NCBI GenBank assembly: GCA_002337455.1
Contig: DDGC01000002.1
Location: 80,499 to 144,498 of the forward strand
Length of the DNA: 64,000 bases
From: Rhizobiales bacterium UBA1912
Lineage (GTDB): Bacteria; Pseudomonadota; Alphaproteobacteria; Rhizobiales; Devosiaceae
Reading direction: 5' to 3'
Positions 8,019 through 16,537 of the stretch are shown one piece after another. The notes beneath the pieces are model-generated. The model ran no database searches and was not told where the DNA came from. It worked only from the letters and a program-made list of their open reading frames with translations. The position numbers were made by a program, and so were the translations under genes. The first letter of the stretch is position 1, and each line of letters opens with the position of its first letter.

Positions 8019-9665
8019 TCAGCCCCGGGATGTCAGTTGCCCGCTCAGCGCCTTGTCGATCAGCTTGCGGGTGTTCTCGATGCCGTAAAGGGCGGCGAAC
8101 GAGCCAAAGCGCGGGCCGCGTTCCTGACCGATCAGCACCTGATAAAGCATCTGGAAAAAGGCACCGGACACACCCGGGCCGCCATTGGGGCCAAGGCGCT
8201 TTTGGTCCTGATAGCGCTCGATCTCACGGGCCACATCGAGAGCAGCGTTCTGGATCGCTTCTCCATTGGCGTCCGCTGGCAGTTTGGCGAGCGTTTCCGA
8301 AAGGTCTTCGAGCGCCTTGCGCTCAACTTCGTCAGGGGCGCGATAGGTCTTTTGAACGAAGTCCTCGAAATAGCGCATGGCGTAGCCGACCAGCGCGTCC
8401 AGATGGGGATGGGTCTGCGGCGTCACCCCGGGCGCGTAGGCTGAAATGTAACCCCACATCACCTCGCGGCTTTCGGGGTTGGACGCCGTGGCGAGGTTGA
8501 GCAGCAGGGCAAAGCTCACCGGCATGTCGTATGCCGGGGGCCTGGTTGAATGGATGTGGAAGGTGGGGTTTTCCAGAAGTTGGGCCGCATCCTCAGCCTG
8601 CGCCTTGGCGGCGAAGGTGTAGTATTCGTCCACCGCCTTGGGGATGACGTCGAAATAGAGCCGCTTGGCCGTCCTCGGCTTCTGGAACATAAACAGCGAG
8701 AGGCTTTCCGAAGACGCGTAGGTCAGCCATTCGTCGATGGTGATCCCATTGCCCTTGGACTTGGAAATCTTCTGGCCATCTTCATCGAGAAAGAGCTCAT
8801 AGACGTAATGTTCGGGCGGGGTACCGCCGAGGATCGAACAGATCCGGTCATAGATCACCTGATTGGTCTGGTGATCCTTGCCGAACATTTCGAAATCGAT
8901 GCCCAGCGCTGCCCAGCGCATGCCGAAATCGGGCTTCCATTGCAGCTTCACATTGCCGCCTGTCACCGGAACGGTAACGTCGCGTCCATCCTCGTCGGTG
9001 AAGGTCACTGTGCCGTCCTTGGCGTTGACTTCCTTCATGGGCACGTAAAGCACCCGCCCCGAGATCGGCGAGATGGGCAGGATGGGGGAATACGTCGCTT
9101 GCCGTTCCGCACCGAGCGTGGGCAGCATGACGTCCATGATGTCGTCATAGCGTTCGAGCGCCCGCAGCAGCATGGCGTCGAACTTGCCCGACTTGTAGTA
9201 GTCGGTGGCGCTGGCAAATTCGTAATCGAAGCCGAAGGTATCGAGGAAACGGCGCAACATGGCGTTGTTGTGTTCGCCAAAGCTCGGAAATTCATTGGTC
9301 CAGGGATCTGGCACCGCTGTCAGGGGCATCTGGAGATAGGGCTCCAGCGCCTGTTTGGACGGCACGTTGTCGGGGATCTTGCGCATCCCGTCCATGTCGT
9401 CGGAAAAGCAGATCAGCCGCGTCTTGATCGCATCGCCGGTCAGCAGCCGGAATGCTGTGCGCACCATCGTTGTGCGCATCACCTCTCCAAACGTGCCGAT
9501 ATGGGGCTTGCCCGAGGGGCCGTAACCGGTCTCGAAAATGACCTCGTCCTTGCCCAGTTTCTCGGCGCGCCGCACGACCTTTTTGGCTTCCTCGAACGGC
9601 CAGGCGCGGGCGTCGGGGGCAGCGGCAATGGCTGAGGGATCGAGAGGGGGCAGGGTCTGGGACAA
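8019..9665 (-). CDS. lysS: Lysyl-tRNA synthetase, class I
   Basis: 548 residues. Charges tRNA-Lys. This is the class I (archaeal/alphaproteobacterial) enzyme rather than the common class II: a Rossmann catalytic core with the HIGH-like HIGTFGE near residue 53 and the KMSKS-like motif KISKSKGNG near residue 300, then an alpha-helical anticodon domain. The open frame extends over 100 codons upstream, but conservation starts at SQTLPPLDPS; TTG at 9665 lies 9 bases after AAGGA and is the best start. The small hypothetical gene follows it. Confidence 0.93.
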   Translation of the reverse strand: MSQTLPPLDPSAIAAAPDARAWPFEEAKKVVRRAEKLGKDEVIFETGYGPSGKPHIGTFGEVMRTTMVRTAFRLLTGDAIKTRLICFSDDMDGMRKIPDNVPSKQALEPYLQMPLTAVPDPWTNEFPSFGEHNNAMLRRFLDTFGFDYEFASATDYYKSGKFDAMLLRALERYDDIMDVMLPTLGAERQATYSPILPISPISGRVLYVPMKEVNAKDGTVTFTDEDGRDVTVPVTGGNVKLQWKPDFGMRWAALGIDFEMFGKDHQTNQVIYDRICSILGGTPPEHYVYELFLDEDGQKISKSKGNGITIDEWLTYASSESLSLFMFQKPRTAKRLYFDVIPKAVDEYYTFAAKAQAEDAAQLLENPTFHIHSTRPPAYDMPVSFALLLNLATASNPESREVMWGYISAYAPGVTPQTHPHLDALVGYAMRYFEDFVQKTYRAPDEVERKALEDLSETLAKLPADANGEAIQNAALDVAREIERYQDQKRLGPNGGPGVSGAFFQMLYQVLIGQERGPRFGSFAALYGIENTRKLIDKALSGQLTSRG

Positions 9666-9819
9666 TTTGGCCCATCCTTTAATCAAACCGGGAGAATTCA
9701 GGCCGCGGTGTTGCACCAACCTGTCCCAAAGGTCAATGCCGATCGTCGTGAGCCCTTGCGCCGGCACCCCGCACTTTCTAGATTTGCGTGCGCGCCCCAA
9801 ACCGACCCCAGGTGATTTC

Positions 9820-10224
9820 ATGCAGCTCTCCGCAACCGATGCCCTCGTCCATGTCATGGTCATGGCCGCGGTATCCGACAAGGACGTTTCCGATCGCGAA
9901 ATGGACCGGTTCGCAGCGCTTATCAGCCGTTGGCCGGTGTTTGAGAATTTCGATATCGGCCGGCTGCCCGAAGTCGCTTCGACCTGCGTCGAGACCGTCA
10001 ACAAGGCCGGGCTCGATGCCCTGCTCGACCAGATCGCCCAGACCCTCGAGCCCCGCCTGCAGGAAACCGCCTACGCCATTGCCGTCGAGATCGTCACCGT
10101 CGATCTCAAGCTCAACCAGGAAGAATTGCGCATGCTGGAGATGATCCGCGATGCGTTCTCCATCGACCGATTGACGACGGCGGCAATCGAAACCTCGGCG
10201 CGGATCAGGCATCGCCGCCTTTAG
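9820..10224 (+). CDS. TerB-like tellurite resistance family protein
   Basis: 134 residues, all helical, with the TerB-fold pattern: ALVHVMVMAAVSDKDVSDREM near the start (acidic D-x-D-x-S-D-x-E metal-binding-like loop), and LNQEELRMLEMIRDAF near residue 105. Such stand-alone TerB domains are widespread in alphaproteobacteria; no direct role in tellurite resistance should be assumed. ATG at 9820 has AGGTG upstream. Divergent from lysS and overlapping the end of the next, convergent gene by 4 bases. Confidence 0.8.
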   Translation: MQLSATDALVHVMVMAAVSDKDVSDREMDRFAALISRWPVFENFDIGRLPEVASTCVETVNKAGLDALLDQIAQTLEPRLQETAYAIAVEIVTVDLKLNQEELRMLEMIRDAFSIDRLTTAAIETSARIRHRRL

Positions 10225-11045
10225 TAAAAACTCACCGGAAACCAGCGCAGGTAGATCTCGTCGATCCGGCCCTCGCGTTGCAAGCGGGTCAGGGCCCAGT
10301 TGATGGCGACCCGCACATTGTCGAGGCCCGCCGGCACGGCCACGGCCAGTCCGGCCCCGAACAGGTCGGGCCGGAAATAGGCTTCTCCGGCAAAGGCGCA
10401 GCAATCGGGGTTCTCGTTGAGCCAGAACGAGGCGCGCGCCGCATCGCCGAAAAAGGCGTCGGCGTCTCCCGCGGCCACGGCATCAAGCGCTTCGAACTCG
10501 CTGTCAAAGAATACGATTTCGGTGCGTCCGAGCGTCCGTTCAGCCAATGCGGCATGGGCAGAGCCCACCCGGACCGCGACCGTGCCTATCATCGTGAGCG
10601 GATCGAAATCAGCGGTAACGGGCCGCCGCGTTACGAACCTTGCGGGCAATTGAAGGTAGATGCGGGAGAAATCGAAACGCTCGCCGGCACTGCCGCCAAT
10701 GTCGAGCCCGGCGATCAGTGCATCCCCCTGATTATCGGCCAGCGCGCCCTGCACCCGGTTCCACGGCCATGCCTGGATCGTGCAGCGCGCTTCAAGGCGG
10801 GCACAGATGGCATCGGCCAGATCGATATTGAAGCCGGCAAGCCGCCCAGCGGCGTCGGTATAGTTAAATGGAGGGAAATCGGGAGTGGTCAGAAACCGCA
10901 GCGCGGGGACTGCTATGGGGTCTATCATGTCGTCGCGCGCGCCCGGATCGACATGAACCGGCAGGTTCTGAGCGCAAGCGACGCCTGCCCCCCCGATAAA
11001 AAGGCAGGCGGCGAGGAGAGCTGCCCGAAGCGCTGGCATCATCAA
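10221..11045 (-). CDS. Periplasmic substrate-binding protein, family 3 (amino-acid type)
   Basis: 274 residues with a Sec signal peptide (residues 1-25, cleavage after VACA). The mature part is a PBP type 2 fold: the family 3 opening RFLTTPDFPPFNYTDAAGRLAGFNIDL, IAGLDI and RFVTRR strands, and VAVRVGSAHA. No permease or ATPase genes adjoin, so it is an orphan binding protein; it could serve a distant importer or a sensory role. Convergent with the TerB-like gene. Confidence 0.82.
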   Translation of the reverse strand: MMMPALRAALLAACLFIGGAGVACAQNLPVHVDPGARDDMIDPIAVPALRFLTTPDFPPFNYTDAAGRLAGFNIDLADAICARLEARCTIQAWPWNRVQGALADNQGDALIAGLDIGGSAGERFDFSRIYLQLPARFVTRRPVTADFDPLTMIGTVAVRVGSAHAALAERTLGRTEIVFFDSEFEALDAVAAGDADAFFGDAARASFWLNENPDCCAFAGEAYFRPDLFGAGLAVAVPAGLDNVRVAINWALTRLQREGRIDEIYLRWFPVSFY

Positions 11046-11111
11046 ATTTCAAAGCCCTGAACAAATTTGAACCCAGTTATGGCCGATTGCCAAAACAATT
11101 GGTAGGGTCGA

Positions 11112-12998
11112 GTGGACGATTGGGGGGATATGAGCGTCGTGCAGCCGTTTGACGATGTCGAACTCGCTGTGGCATTGGCCATGCAACCGGGCTGGTCCCG
11201 GCATGTGGCCACTGCCGCGCTTGATCGCGCTCATCGTATCGGCACCGACCCAATAGAGGTTCTCGCGGCGCTGGACCAGAGCGATCGCGAGGCGCCTTAC
11301 CGGCAAGCTGCCGCCTTTCTGGGCGTCCCGCACCGCACCGATATAGCGGCCTTTCTTTCCCCGCTCGCCGACGATGCCGATGTCGATCAATTCGCCGGGC
11401 TGCGCTCCGTCCGCGGGCATATCAAGGGAAACGAAGTGCTGTTTCTCTCGCCAGGCTTTGCCCATTTGCGCGGTCTGGCGGCGCGCATCGGCGCGGACGA
11501 AAATCTACGCCGGCGGCTATGCATCGTTTCGCCCGCTACCCTCGATGCGGCAATTGCCCGAACCAATCCAGCGCTCCTGGCAACCAACGCCCTGCAAAGG
11601 CTGGCGCGCCGTTTTCCGTTCGCCAGTGCGCACCTGGACCTTCCGCGCTGGGTGAGGGTGGGCTTTGTCGCCACGGTCGCGGCGCTGGCCGCCACGCCCG
11701 CCCTTCTCTATCTGGCACCCATCCTTGCGCTGCTGGCGCCAATACTGGCCATTCCGTCGGTGTTCCGGCTATGGGCGGCTTTCACATTCGAATCCAACAA
11801 AGCCCTGCAGCCTAAAAGGCTGCTCGATGACAGCGACGTGCCTATCTATACGGTGCTTATTCCGATGCGTGACGAAGCGCATATGGTGCCCCAGATCGCG
11901 CGGGCGATGCAGGCACTCGACTACCCTGCTGAAAAACTCGACATAAAGTTCGTTGTAGAAAGCGCCAGCCCGACGACGGTGAGGGCTGCGCACGCTCAAC
12001 TGGGAGACCGGCGCTTTTCGCTGGTCGTGGTGCCGCGGTGCCGCCCCTATACCAAACCCAAGGCCCTCAACTACGCCCTGCCCTTGGCGCGCGGCGCTTA
12101 CGCGGTGGTTTTCGATGCCGAAGATCTTCCCGAACCGGGGCAATTGCGGACCGCCGCCAGCCTTTTTGCGGAAGACCCGACACTTGAATGTCTGCAGGCA
12201 GAACTGGTGATTGCCAACGCGTCGCGGAACTGGATCACGCGCATGTTCGCTGCCGAATATGCCGGCCATTTCGGCGTCCTGCTGCCAGCAATCGGCAGGG
12301 CCGGTTTCCCGGTTCCGTTGGGCGGGACCTCCAATCACTTTCGCACGGCGACACTGAAAGACATCGGCGCATGGGATGCCTTCAACGTCACTGAGGACGC
12401 CGATCTGGGCATTCGCATGGCCCGGCTCGGCCTGCGCGTGGAAAGCCTGGCATGTGTCACCCTGGAAGAAGCGCCAGAGACCGTGACCGCCTGGGTGCGC
12501 CAGCGTTCGCGCTGGATCAAGGGGTGGATGCAAACCCTTCTTGTCCATTCGGCGCGTCCGGGGAAGCTCCTGGCCGATCTGGGCTGGGGCAATCTCATCG
12601 CCTTTTACATGTTCGTTGGCGGCATGGTGCTCTCGCTCTGCGTGCACGGCCTGTTTCTGACCGGCACCATCGCCCGGCTGATCTATGACCTAGTGACCGT
12701 TGGTACTACTGATGTCTGGGCGGTCGCGGGGCTGGGCACGCTGCTGTTCGGGTACTCAGGCGCTATCGTCATCAGCATCATCGGACTGGACAGGATCGGG
12801 CGCAAGGATATCGTTCCCTGGCTGGTTGCTCTGCCGGCCTATTGGCTCATGGCGTGGTGCTCGGTGATGCTGGCGGGGTTCGAACTGGTTTTCCGGCCCT
12901 ATCACTGGTCCAAGACCGAACATAAAGGACTGGACAGCTCCAGGCTGGAGCCGGCCGCGAGCCCTTCGGGCGCCGCGCATACGCAAACGTCCCAATAG
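11112..12998 (+). CDS. Family 2 glycosyltransferase, inner-membrane (cellulose-synthase-like)
   Basis: 628 residues. An N-terminal soluble region (about 1-170) resembles the MshEN-like domains that precede some GT2 enzymes; then two hydrophobic helices near 185-230, the GT2 catalytic domain, and three to four more helices from about 500. Catalytic motifs: TVLIPMRDE, the D-x-D region DAEDLPEP, TEDADLG, and QRSRW (Q-x-x-R-W), marking a processive-type polysaccharide synthase. Start is uncertain: GTG 11112 with GGTAGGG upstream, or ATG 11130. Next to a BioF2/CelD-like acetyltransferase gene, so polysaccharide assembly or decoration is plausible. No PilZ domain is evident. Confidence 0.88.
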   Translation: MDDWGDMSVVQPFDDVELAVALAMQPGWSRHVATAALDRAHRIGTDPIEVLAALDQSDREAPYRQAAAFLGVPHRTDIAAFLSPLADDADVDQFAGLRSVRGHIKGNEVLFLSPGFAHLRGLAARIGADENLRRRLCIVSPATLDAAIARTNPALLATNALQRLARRFPFASAHLDLPRWVRVGFVATVAALAATPALLYLAPILALLAPILAIPSVFRLWAAFTFESNKALQPKRLLDDSDVPIYTVLIPMRDEAHMVPQIARAMQALDYPAEKLDIKFVVESASPTTVRAAHAQLGDRRFSLVVVPRCRPYTKPKALNYALPLARGAYAVVFDAEDLPEPGQLRTAASLFAEDPTLECLQAELVIANASRNWITRMFAAEYAGHFGVLLPAIGRAGFPVPLGGTSNHFRTATLKDIGAWDAFNVTEDADLGIRMARLGLRVESLACVTLEEAPETVTAWVRQRSRWIKGWMQTLLVHSARPGKLLADLGWGNLIAFYMFVGGMVLSLCVHGLFLTGTIARLIYDLVTVGTTDVWAVAGLGTLLFGYSGAIVISIIGLDRIGRKDIVPWLVALPAYWLMAWCSVMLAGFELVFRPYHWSKTEHKGLDSSRLEPAASPSGAAHTQTSQ

Positions 12999-13054
12999 CG
13001 CATCGGCCCTCGCATACTCACAATCGGGTGGGTGCTGCAAGAGGAGTTGCCCAT

Positions 13055-13213
13055 TTGAACGTGCGTGAGCCAGCACCAACTAACTCGACATCATCGACCC
13101 CGCGCCGCAGGGCCGTCACACTGGCCGCCGCAGGCACAATAGGCCTGAGCATGTCGCTTCTGGCGCCAATGATCGAGATTATTCACTGGATCATCGGTTT
13201 CGCGGGGCCCTAG
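13055..13213 (+). CDS. Possible small single-pass membrane protein
   Basis: 52 residues from TTG 13055, which lies 8 bases after AGAGGAG. Basic N-terminal half (TPRRRAVT) followed by a long hydrophobic stretch (LAAAGTIGLSMSLLAPMIEI and on to IIGFAGP), i.e. one predicted membrane helix. Located just after the glycosyltransferase on the same strand. Not recognised; the ribosome-binding site and composition are the only support. Confidence 0.4.
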   Translation: MNVREPAPTNSTSSTPRRRAVTLAAAGTIGLSMSLLAPMIEIIHWIIGFAGP

Positions 13214-13246
13214 CGGCTGAACGCTCCTTGCGGTCTTGGGCCGCGT

Positions 13247-14440
13247 TCAGCGATCCCGGCTTTTTCCCGACACGGCGCGCCGCAATGCAACAACCGCCGA
13301 TTGGGCAGTGCGCGCCAGCTTCCAGAGTGAGGGGGTTTGCTTGATCTTGCGTTTTGCCGCGCGCGCGCCTCGCAGCGCGGGAGCGGCGACACGGCCGAGC
13401 GCAGAGACCGGCAGCACGATGTCGAACACGGGCCGGCGGTGCGTCCAATCGGTCTTGTAGTCGAAATCGCCCAGCCCCATGTCCAGGCTCCTTACCCCAT
13501 CGGCCCGCAGCTGATCGACAAGGAGCGACAGCGTCACCCCCATCAGGGAGTACCGGGACGCGTCGCCGTAGTCGGTAGAATTGATGTATTGCGAATAATG
13601 GGTGGGGCCATAGGTGCCGATGCTTGTGGCTACGATCGCCTCGCCGGCATAAAGGGCGTGCAGGCTGATGGCCGGCCGGTCCTGATCCAACCCCTCCAGC
13701 GCCAACTGTCGAAAGAACTGCCTGAAGGCCGGGCGCTGGAAAATATTCTCGACCCCCATCTGAACGAAGCGGCGTCCACGCTGATCGAGGAATACCTCGA
13801 GCATGGTTTCAACTTCGGCCGGGGTTGCGGCGCGGTGCAACTTAACCGGCCCAAACCCTTCATCGAGCCGGCGCTGGGAGCGGCGGATATTGGTGCGGCG
13901 CTTGTGGGGCAAGGATTGCTCGATGAACGGCGCATCGCCCGGTTCGAGAGCGTTAAAGTACAGATTGTCCGGTGCCGGATTTCCGCCGAGCTGAGCCAGC
14001 GGGTTGGCGTGCTCCCCAACTTGAGATGCAACGCAGTGGAAATTGACGATGTCGGCCGGAAGGGTCGCCAGAGCATCACGCAGAGCTTTGGGCGTGAGCA
14101 GATGTGCGGATCGCGGATCGAACACCGGAGCATCGCCATTGGAAATCGACATACCGACGATCTGGGCGACGCGCAGCCCAAACTTGCGGACGATCTCGAA
14201 GGGGATCAGCGCAATGGGGCGATCACGCTCAAGGATCGTCAGAATTGCGACCTGCGTGCCCGGTCTGAACCCAGCATCGAGATAGGCCGCGATCCAGTCA
14301 AGGCGCTGATAGGGGGCATAGGCGCCGACCTGTTGCAAGTCGCGCCACGCCGGTGCGGCCTTGGCTATGGAATCGTGGACGACCGCCCGTAGCGACTGGC
14401 TCGTCGCCGCAAGATCGCCGATATCTGTTGCCGCTGTCAT
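13247..14440 (-). CDS. GNAT/BioF2-like acetyltransferase (CelD-type)
   Basis: 397 residues. Two lobes of the GNAT fold as in FemAB/BioF2 (CelD) proteins: PYQRLDWIAAYLDAG near 45, PHKRRTNIRRSQRRL near 190, and the C-terminal acyl-CoA-lobe signature DMGLGDFDYKTDW near 340 (the G-x-x-x-YK pattern typical of the family). Such proteins are linked to cellulose or exopolysaccharide modification. ATG 14440 chosen because the 21 upstream codons lack conservation. Convergent with the glycosyltransferase region, so functional pairing is plausible but not proven. Confidence 0.82.
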   Translation of the reverse strand: MTAATDIGDLAATSQSLRAVVHDSIAKAAPAWRDLQQVGAYAPYQRLDWIAAYLDAGFRPGTQVAILTILERDRPIALIPFEIVRKFGLRVAQIVGMSISNGDAPVFDPRSAHLLTPKALRDALATLPADIVNFHCVASQVGEHANPLAQLGGNPAPDNLYFNALEPGDAPFIEQSLPHKRRTNIRRSQRRLDEGFGPVKLHRAATPAEVETMLEVFLDQRGRRFVQMGVENIFQRPAFRQFFRQLALEGLDQDRPAISLHALYAGEAIVATSIGTYGPTHYSQYINSTDYGDASRYSLMGVTLSLLVDQLRADGVRSLDMGLGDFDYKTDWTHRRPVFDIVLPVSALGRVAAPALRGARAAKRKIKQTPSLWKLARTAQSAVVALRRAVSGKSRDR

Positions 14441-14586
14441 TGACTGAGGCCGTCCGTTGCCTGGAGTGAGCGCCCATTGAAGGCGCGGGGACCTTGAACC
14501 CAAAATCTTGGGAAAGCCTGAACCGGACAGTATCTTCCCCGGTCAACGGCCGGGAAATCTGCGAGATGGTAAAGAGCGGCTTACGT

Positions 14587-14620
14587 AAAAAGCGAAATGG
14601 CCCGGACGTTGGCCCGGGCC
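14587..14620 (-). terminator. Probable terminator of the FKBP gene
   Basis: Read on the minus strand, GGCCCGG (14620-14614) pairs with CCGGGCC (14605-14599), followed by ATTTCGCTTTTT. A GC stem with an imperfect T-run about 120 bases past the FKBP stop codon. Confidence 0.45.
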
Positions 14621-14680
14621 CATTAGGGCTTTATCCGGCCCGAGCGAGGCGGTCCGGCGCTCTAAAACTCAATTTTTGTC

Positions 14681-14726
14681 TGCGGATCGATAAGAAAAAG
14701 TCTGCAACTTTTTCTTATCGCACTCA
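14681..14726. repeat. Dispersed palindromic repeat, copy 2
   Basis: A perfect 13-bp stem: CGATAAGAAAAAG (14688-14700) and its complement (14708-14720) around the 7-base loop TCTGCAA. Followed by CACTC. Same loop and same GAAAAAG core as copy 3 at 58.9 kb. Confidence 0.75.
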
Positions 14727-14743
14727 CATCTGTTTTGTCGTGG

Positions 14744-15172
14744 TCAGAGAACTTCGACCAGTTCGACCTCGAACACCAGGTCCTTGCCCGCGAGGGGATG
14801 GTTGGCGTCGACGGTGATGGCATCCTCGGCGGTGTCGATCACCGTCAGAACCATGGTCTGACCATCGTTGCCTGTCGCCTGGAGCCGGGCACCCACTGAA
14901 GTATCGACTCCATCGGGAATCTGGGTCCTCGGCACGCTTTGAACGCCCTCGGGACGATGGACGCCATAGGCTGCATCGGCGGGGATCGTCACCGTTTCCT
15001 TGGAGCCGACGCTCATGCCCTGAACCTGTTCTTCAAGGCCCTTGATGATCTGGCCGGAGCCAAGCTGAAATTCGAGGGGATCACGGCCATCGGAGGAATC
15101 GAACTGGGTGCCGTCGGTGAGCCGTCCGGTGTAATGGATGCGCACAGTATCCCCGTGCTTTGCCTGGGTCAT
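14744..15172 (-). CDS. FKBP-type peptidyl-prolyl cis-trans isomerase (SlyD-like)
   Basis: 142 residues. Catalyses prolyl isomerisation; likely cytoplasmic chaperone since no signal peptide is visible. FKBP motifs VRIHYTGRLTDGTQFDSS at the start and GSGQIIKGLEEQVQGM near 38; between residues 75 and 125 lies the insert-in-flap chaperone domain typical of SlyD (AAYGVH, VTVDANHPLAGKDLVFEV). No His-rich metal tail, unlike E. coli SlyD. Monocistronic. Confidence 0.92.
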   Translation of the reverse strand: MTQAKHGDTVRIHYTGRLTDGTQFDSSDGRDPLEFQLGSGQIIKGLEEQVQGMSVGSKETVTIPADAAYGVHRPEGVQSVPRTQIPDGVDTSVGARLQATGNDGQTMVLTVIDTAEDAITVDANHPLAGKDLVFEVELVEVL

Positions 15173-15376
15173 GCTGTGTCCTTTTCATTTGTGTTTGCTC
15201 AGGATCCGTCGCCGCGCGTTCTCAAGGCGGCCAAAAGACAGATCCGGCGAAGGTCCGCTGGGTTTGCCCGCGAACCGCGGTCCCAATGTAGGGATGGGGA
15301 ACGAGATGTAAACCGCGCAGATGCCGATTACGGCGGCGGCGCGATGCTGGCCGCAGCTTCGGAAGCGGGAGCCCCC

Positions 15377-16537
15377 CTAGGGCGCAGGCTTTTGCGACCA
15401 GTTCCAATCGCCGGCGCCGAGCACGGGGGCGGCTCTCTCCAGCGACAATGGGCTGCGCGAAAAGGTCAGCGGCGTGCGCAGGCCGGGAATGTTTTCGGGC
15501 GCGATCTTCAGGTCTCGTGCGGCCACCTGGGGCTCGGAGAGGGCTTCGGCGACGGTATTGATCGGCCCACAGGGCACTCCCGCGATTTCCAGAGCCTCTA
15601 TCAGCCCCGCTTTGGTCCATGCGCCGGTCGCTTCGGCCAGCAAGCCGGCGATCATGTCACGGTTGGTCACGCGGTCGGAATTGGTCGCCGCCCGGGGATC
15701 AGCCGCCAGCGCAGGCAGCTTGAGGACGGAGCAGAGCGTCTGAAATTGCCTGTCGTTGCCACAGGCGATGATGGCGTGCCCATCGGCGACCGGGAACACC
15801 TGATAGGGGACGATATTGGGATGGGCGTTGCCCATGCGGGATGGACTTTTTCCCGAGACCAGAAAGTTCATCGCCTGATTGGCCAGAACGGCCACGCCAA
15901 CGTCGAGGAGCGAGAGATCGATGTGCTGTCCCCTGCCCGATCGCTGCCGCTCGGCCAGCGCCGCCTGCACACCGATCACGCCATAAAGGCCGGTGAAAAC
16001 ATCGATCCAGGCGACACCCACCTTCTGCGGCTCGCCTTCCGGATCGCCCGTCAGATCCATGACCCCGCTCATGCCCTGAATGAGAAAGTCATATCCGGGC
16101 TGGCTGGCGCGCGGGCCGGTCTGGCCGAACCCGGTGATCGATACATAAACGAGACGCGGGTTGATGGCGGCCAGTGCCGCGTAATCAAGACCGTAGCGCG
16201 CGAGCCCGCCGACCTTGAAATTTTCGACCAGCACGTCCGCGTCGGCAATCAGCGCCCTGAGCCGTTCGAGATCGGTGGCATCGCGGAAATCGCACACCAC
16301 CGAGCGCTTTGAGCGGTTGGTGGCATGGAAATAGGCGGCGACTTTTTCGACGCCGCCCCTGCCATTATCGCGTTCGATGAAGGGCGGCCCCCAGCGGCGG
16401 GTGTCGTCGCCCTCCGGGCTCTCGACCTTGATGACCTCGGCGCCCAGATCGGCCAGGGTCTGGCCCAGCCAGGGACCCGCCAGAATTCGTGCCAGTTCGA
16501 CCACCCGCAATCCGGCAAGAGGCGCTTGCGCCTGCAT
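15377..16537 (-). CDS. CaiB/BaiF family CoA-transferase, probably glutarate CoA-transferase
   Basis: 386 residues, class III CoA-transferase. Features: LAGLRVVELARILAGPW at the N-terminus, HATNRSKRSV near 70, the catalytic aspartate in SQPGYDFLIQG near 147, and DLSLLDV near 208. Its ATG overlaps the stop of gcdH (TGATG at 16537), so the proteins are translationally coupled. In Pseudomonas and others gcdH-gcdG with a divergent LysR gene converts glutarate to glutaryl-CoA and then crotonyl-CoA; the same three-gene layout is seen here. Acceptor identity is inferred from context. Confidence 0.85.
   Translation of the reverse strand: MQAQAPLAGLRVVELARILAGPWLGQTLADLGAEVIKVESPEGDDTRRWGPPFIERDNGRGGVEKVAAYFHATNRSKRSVVCDFRDATDLERLRALIADADVLVENFKVGGLARYGLDYAALAAINPRLVYVSITGFGQTGPRASQPGYDFLIQGMSGVMDLTGDPEGEPQKVGVAWIDVFTGLYGVIGVQAALAERQRSGRGQHIDLSLLDVGVAVLANQAMNFLVSGKSPSRMGNAHPNIVPYQVFPVADGHAIIACGNDRQFQTLCSVLKLPALAADPRAATNSDRVTNRDMIAGLLAEATGAWTKAGLIEALEIAGVPCGPINTVAEALSEPQVAARDLKIAPENIPGLRTPLTFSRSPLSLERAAPVLGAGDWNWSQKPAP

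Larger units (their letters stand above)
14441..14743. other. Intergenic region with a terminator-like hairpin and a palindromic repeat
   Basis: About 300 bases between the acetyltransferase start and the FKBP stop. It contains the terminator-like stem at 14599-14620 and palindrome copy 2 at 14681-14726, described separately. I see no gene. Confidence 0.6.

Noticed and set aside
14689..14720. Hairpin as a plain terminator
   Set aside because: The stem and loop recur at 58.9 kb with matching shoulders, so I treat it as a dispersed repeat; it may still act on transcripts.
15222..15620. Minus-strand frame across the 3' end of the CaiB-type gene
   Set aside because: Overlaps the transferase in another frame and has no conserved motif.
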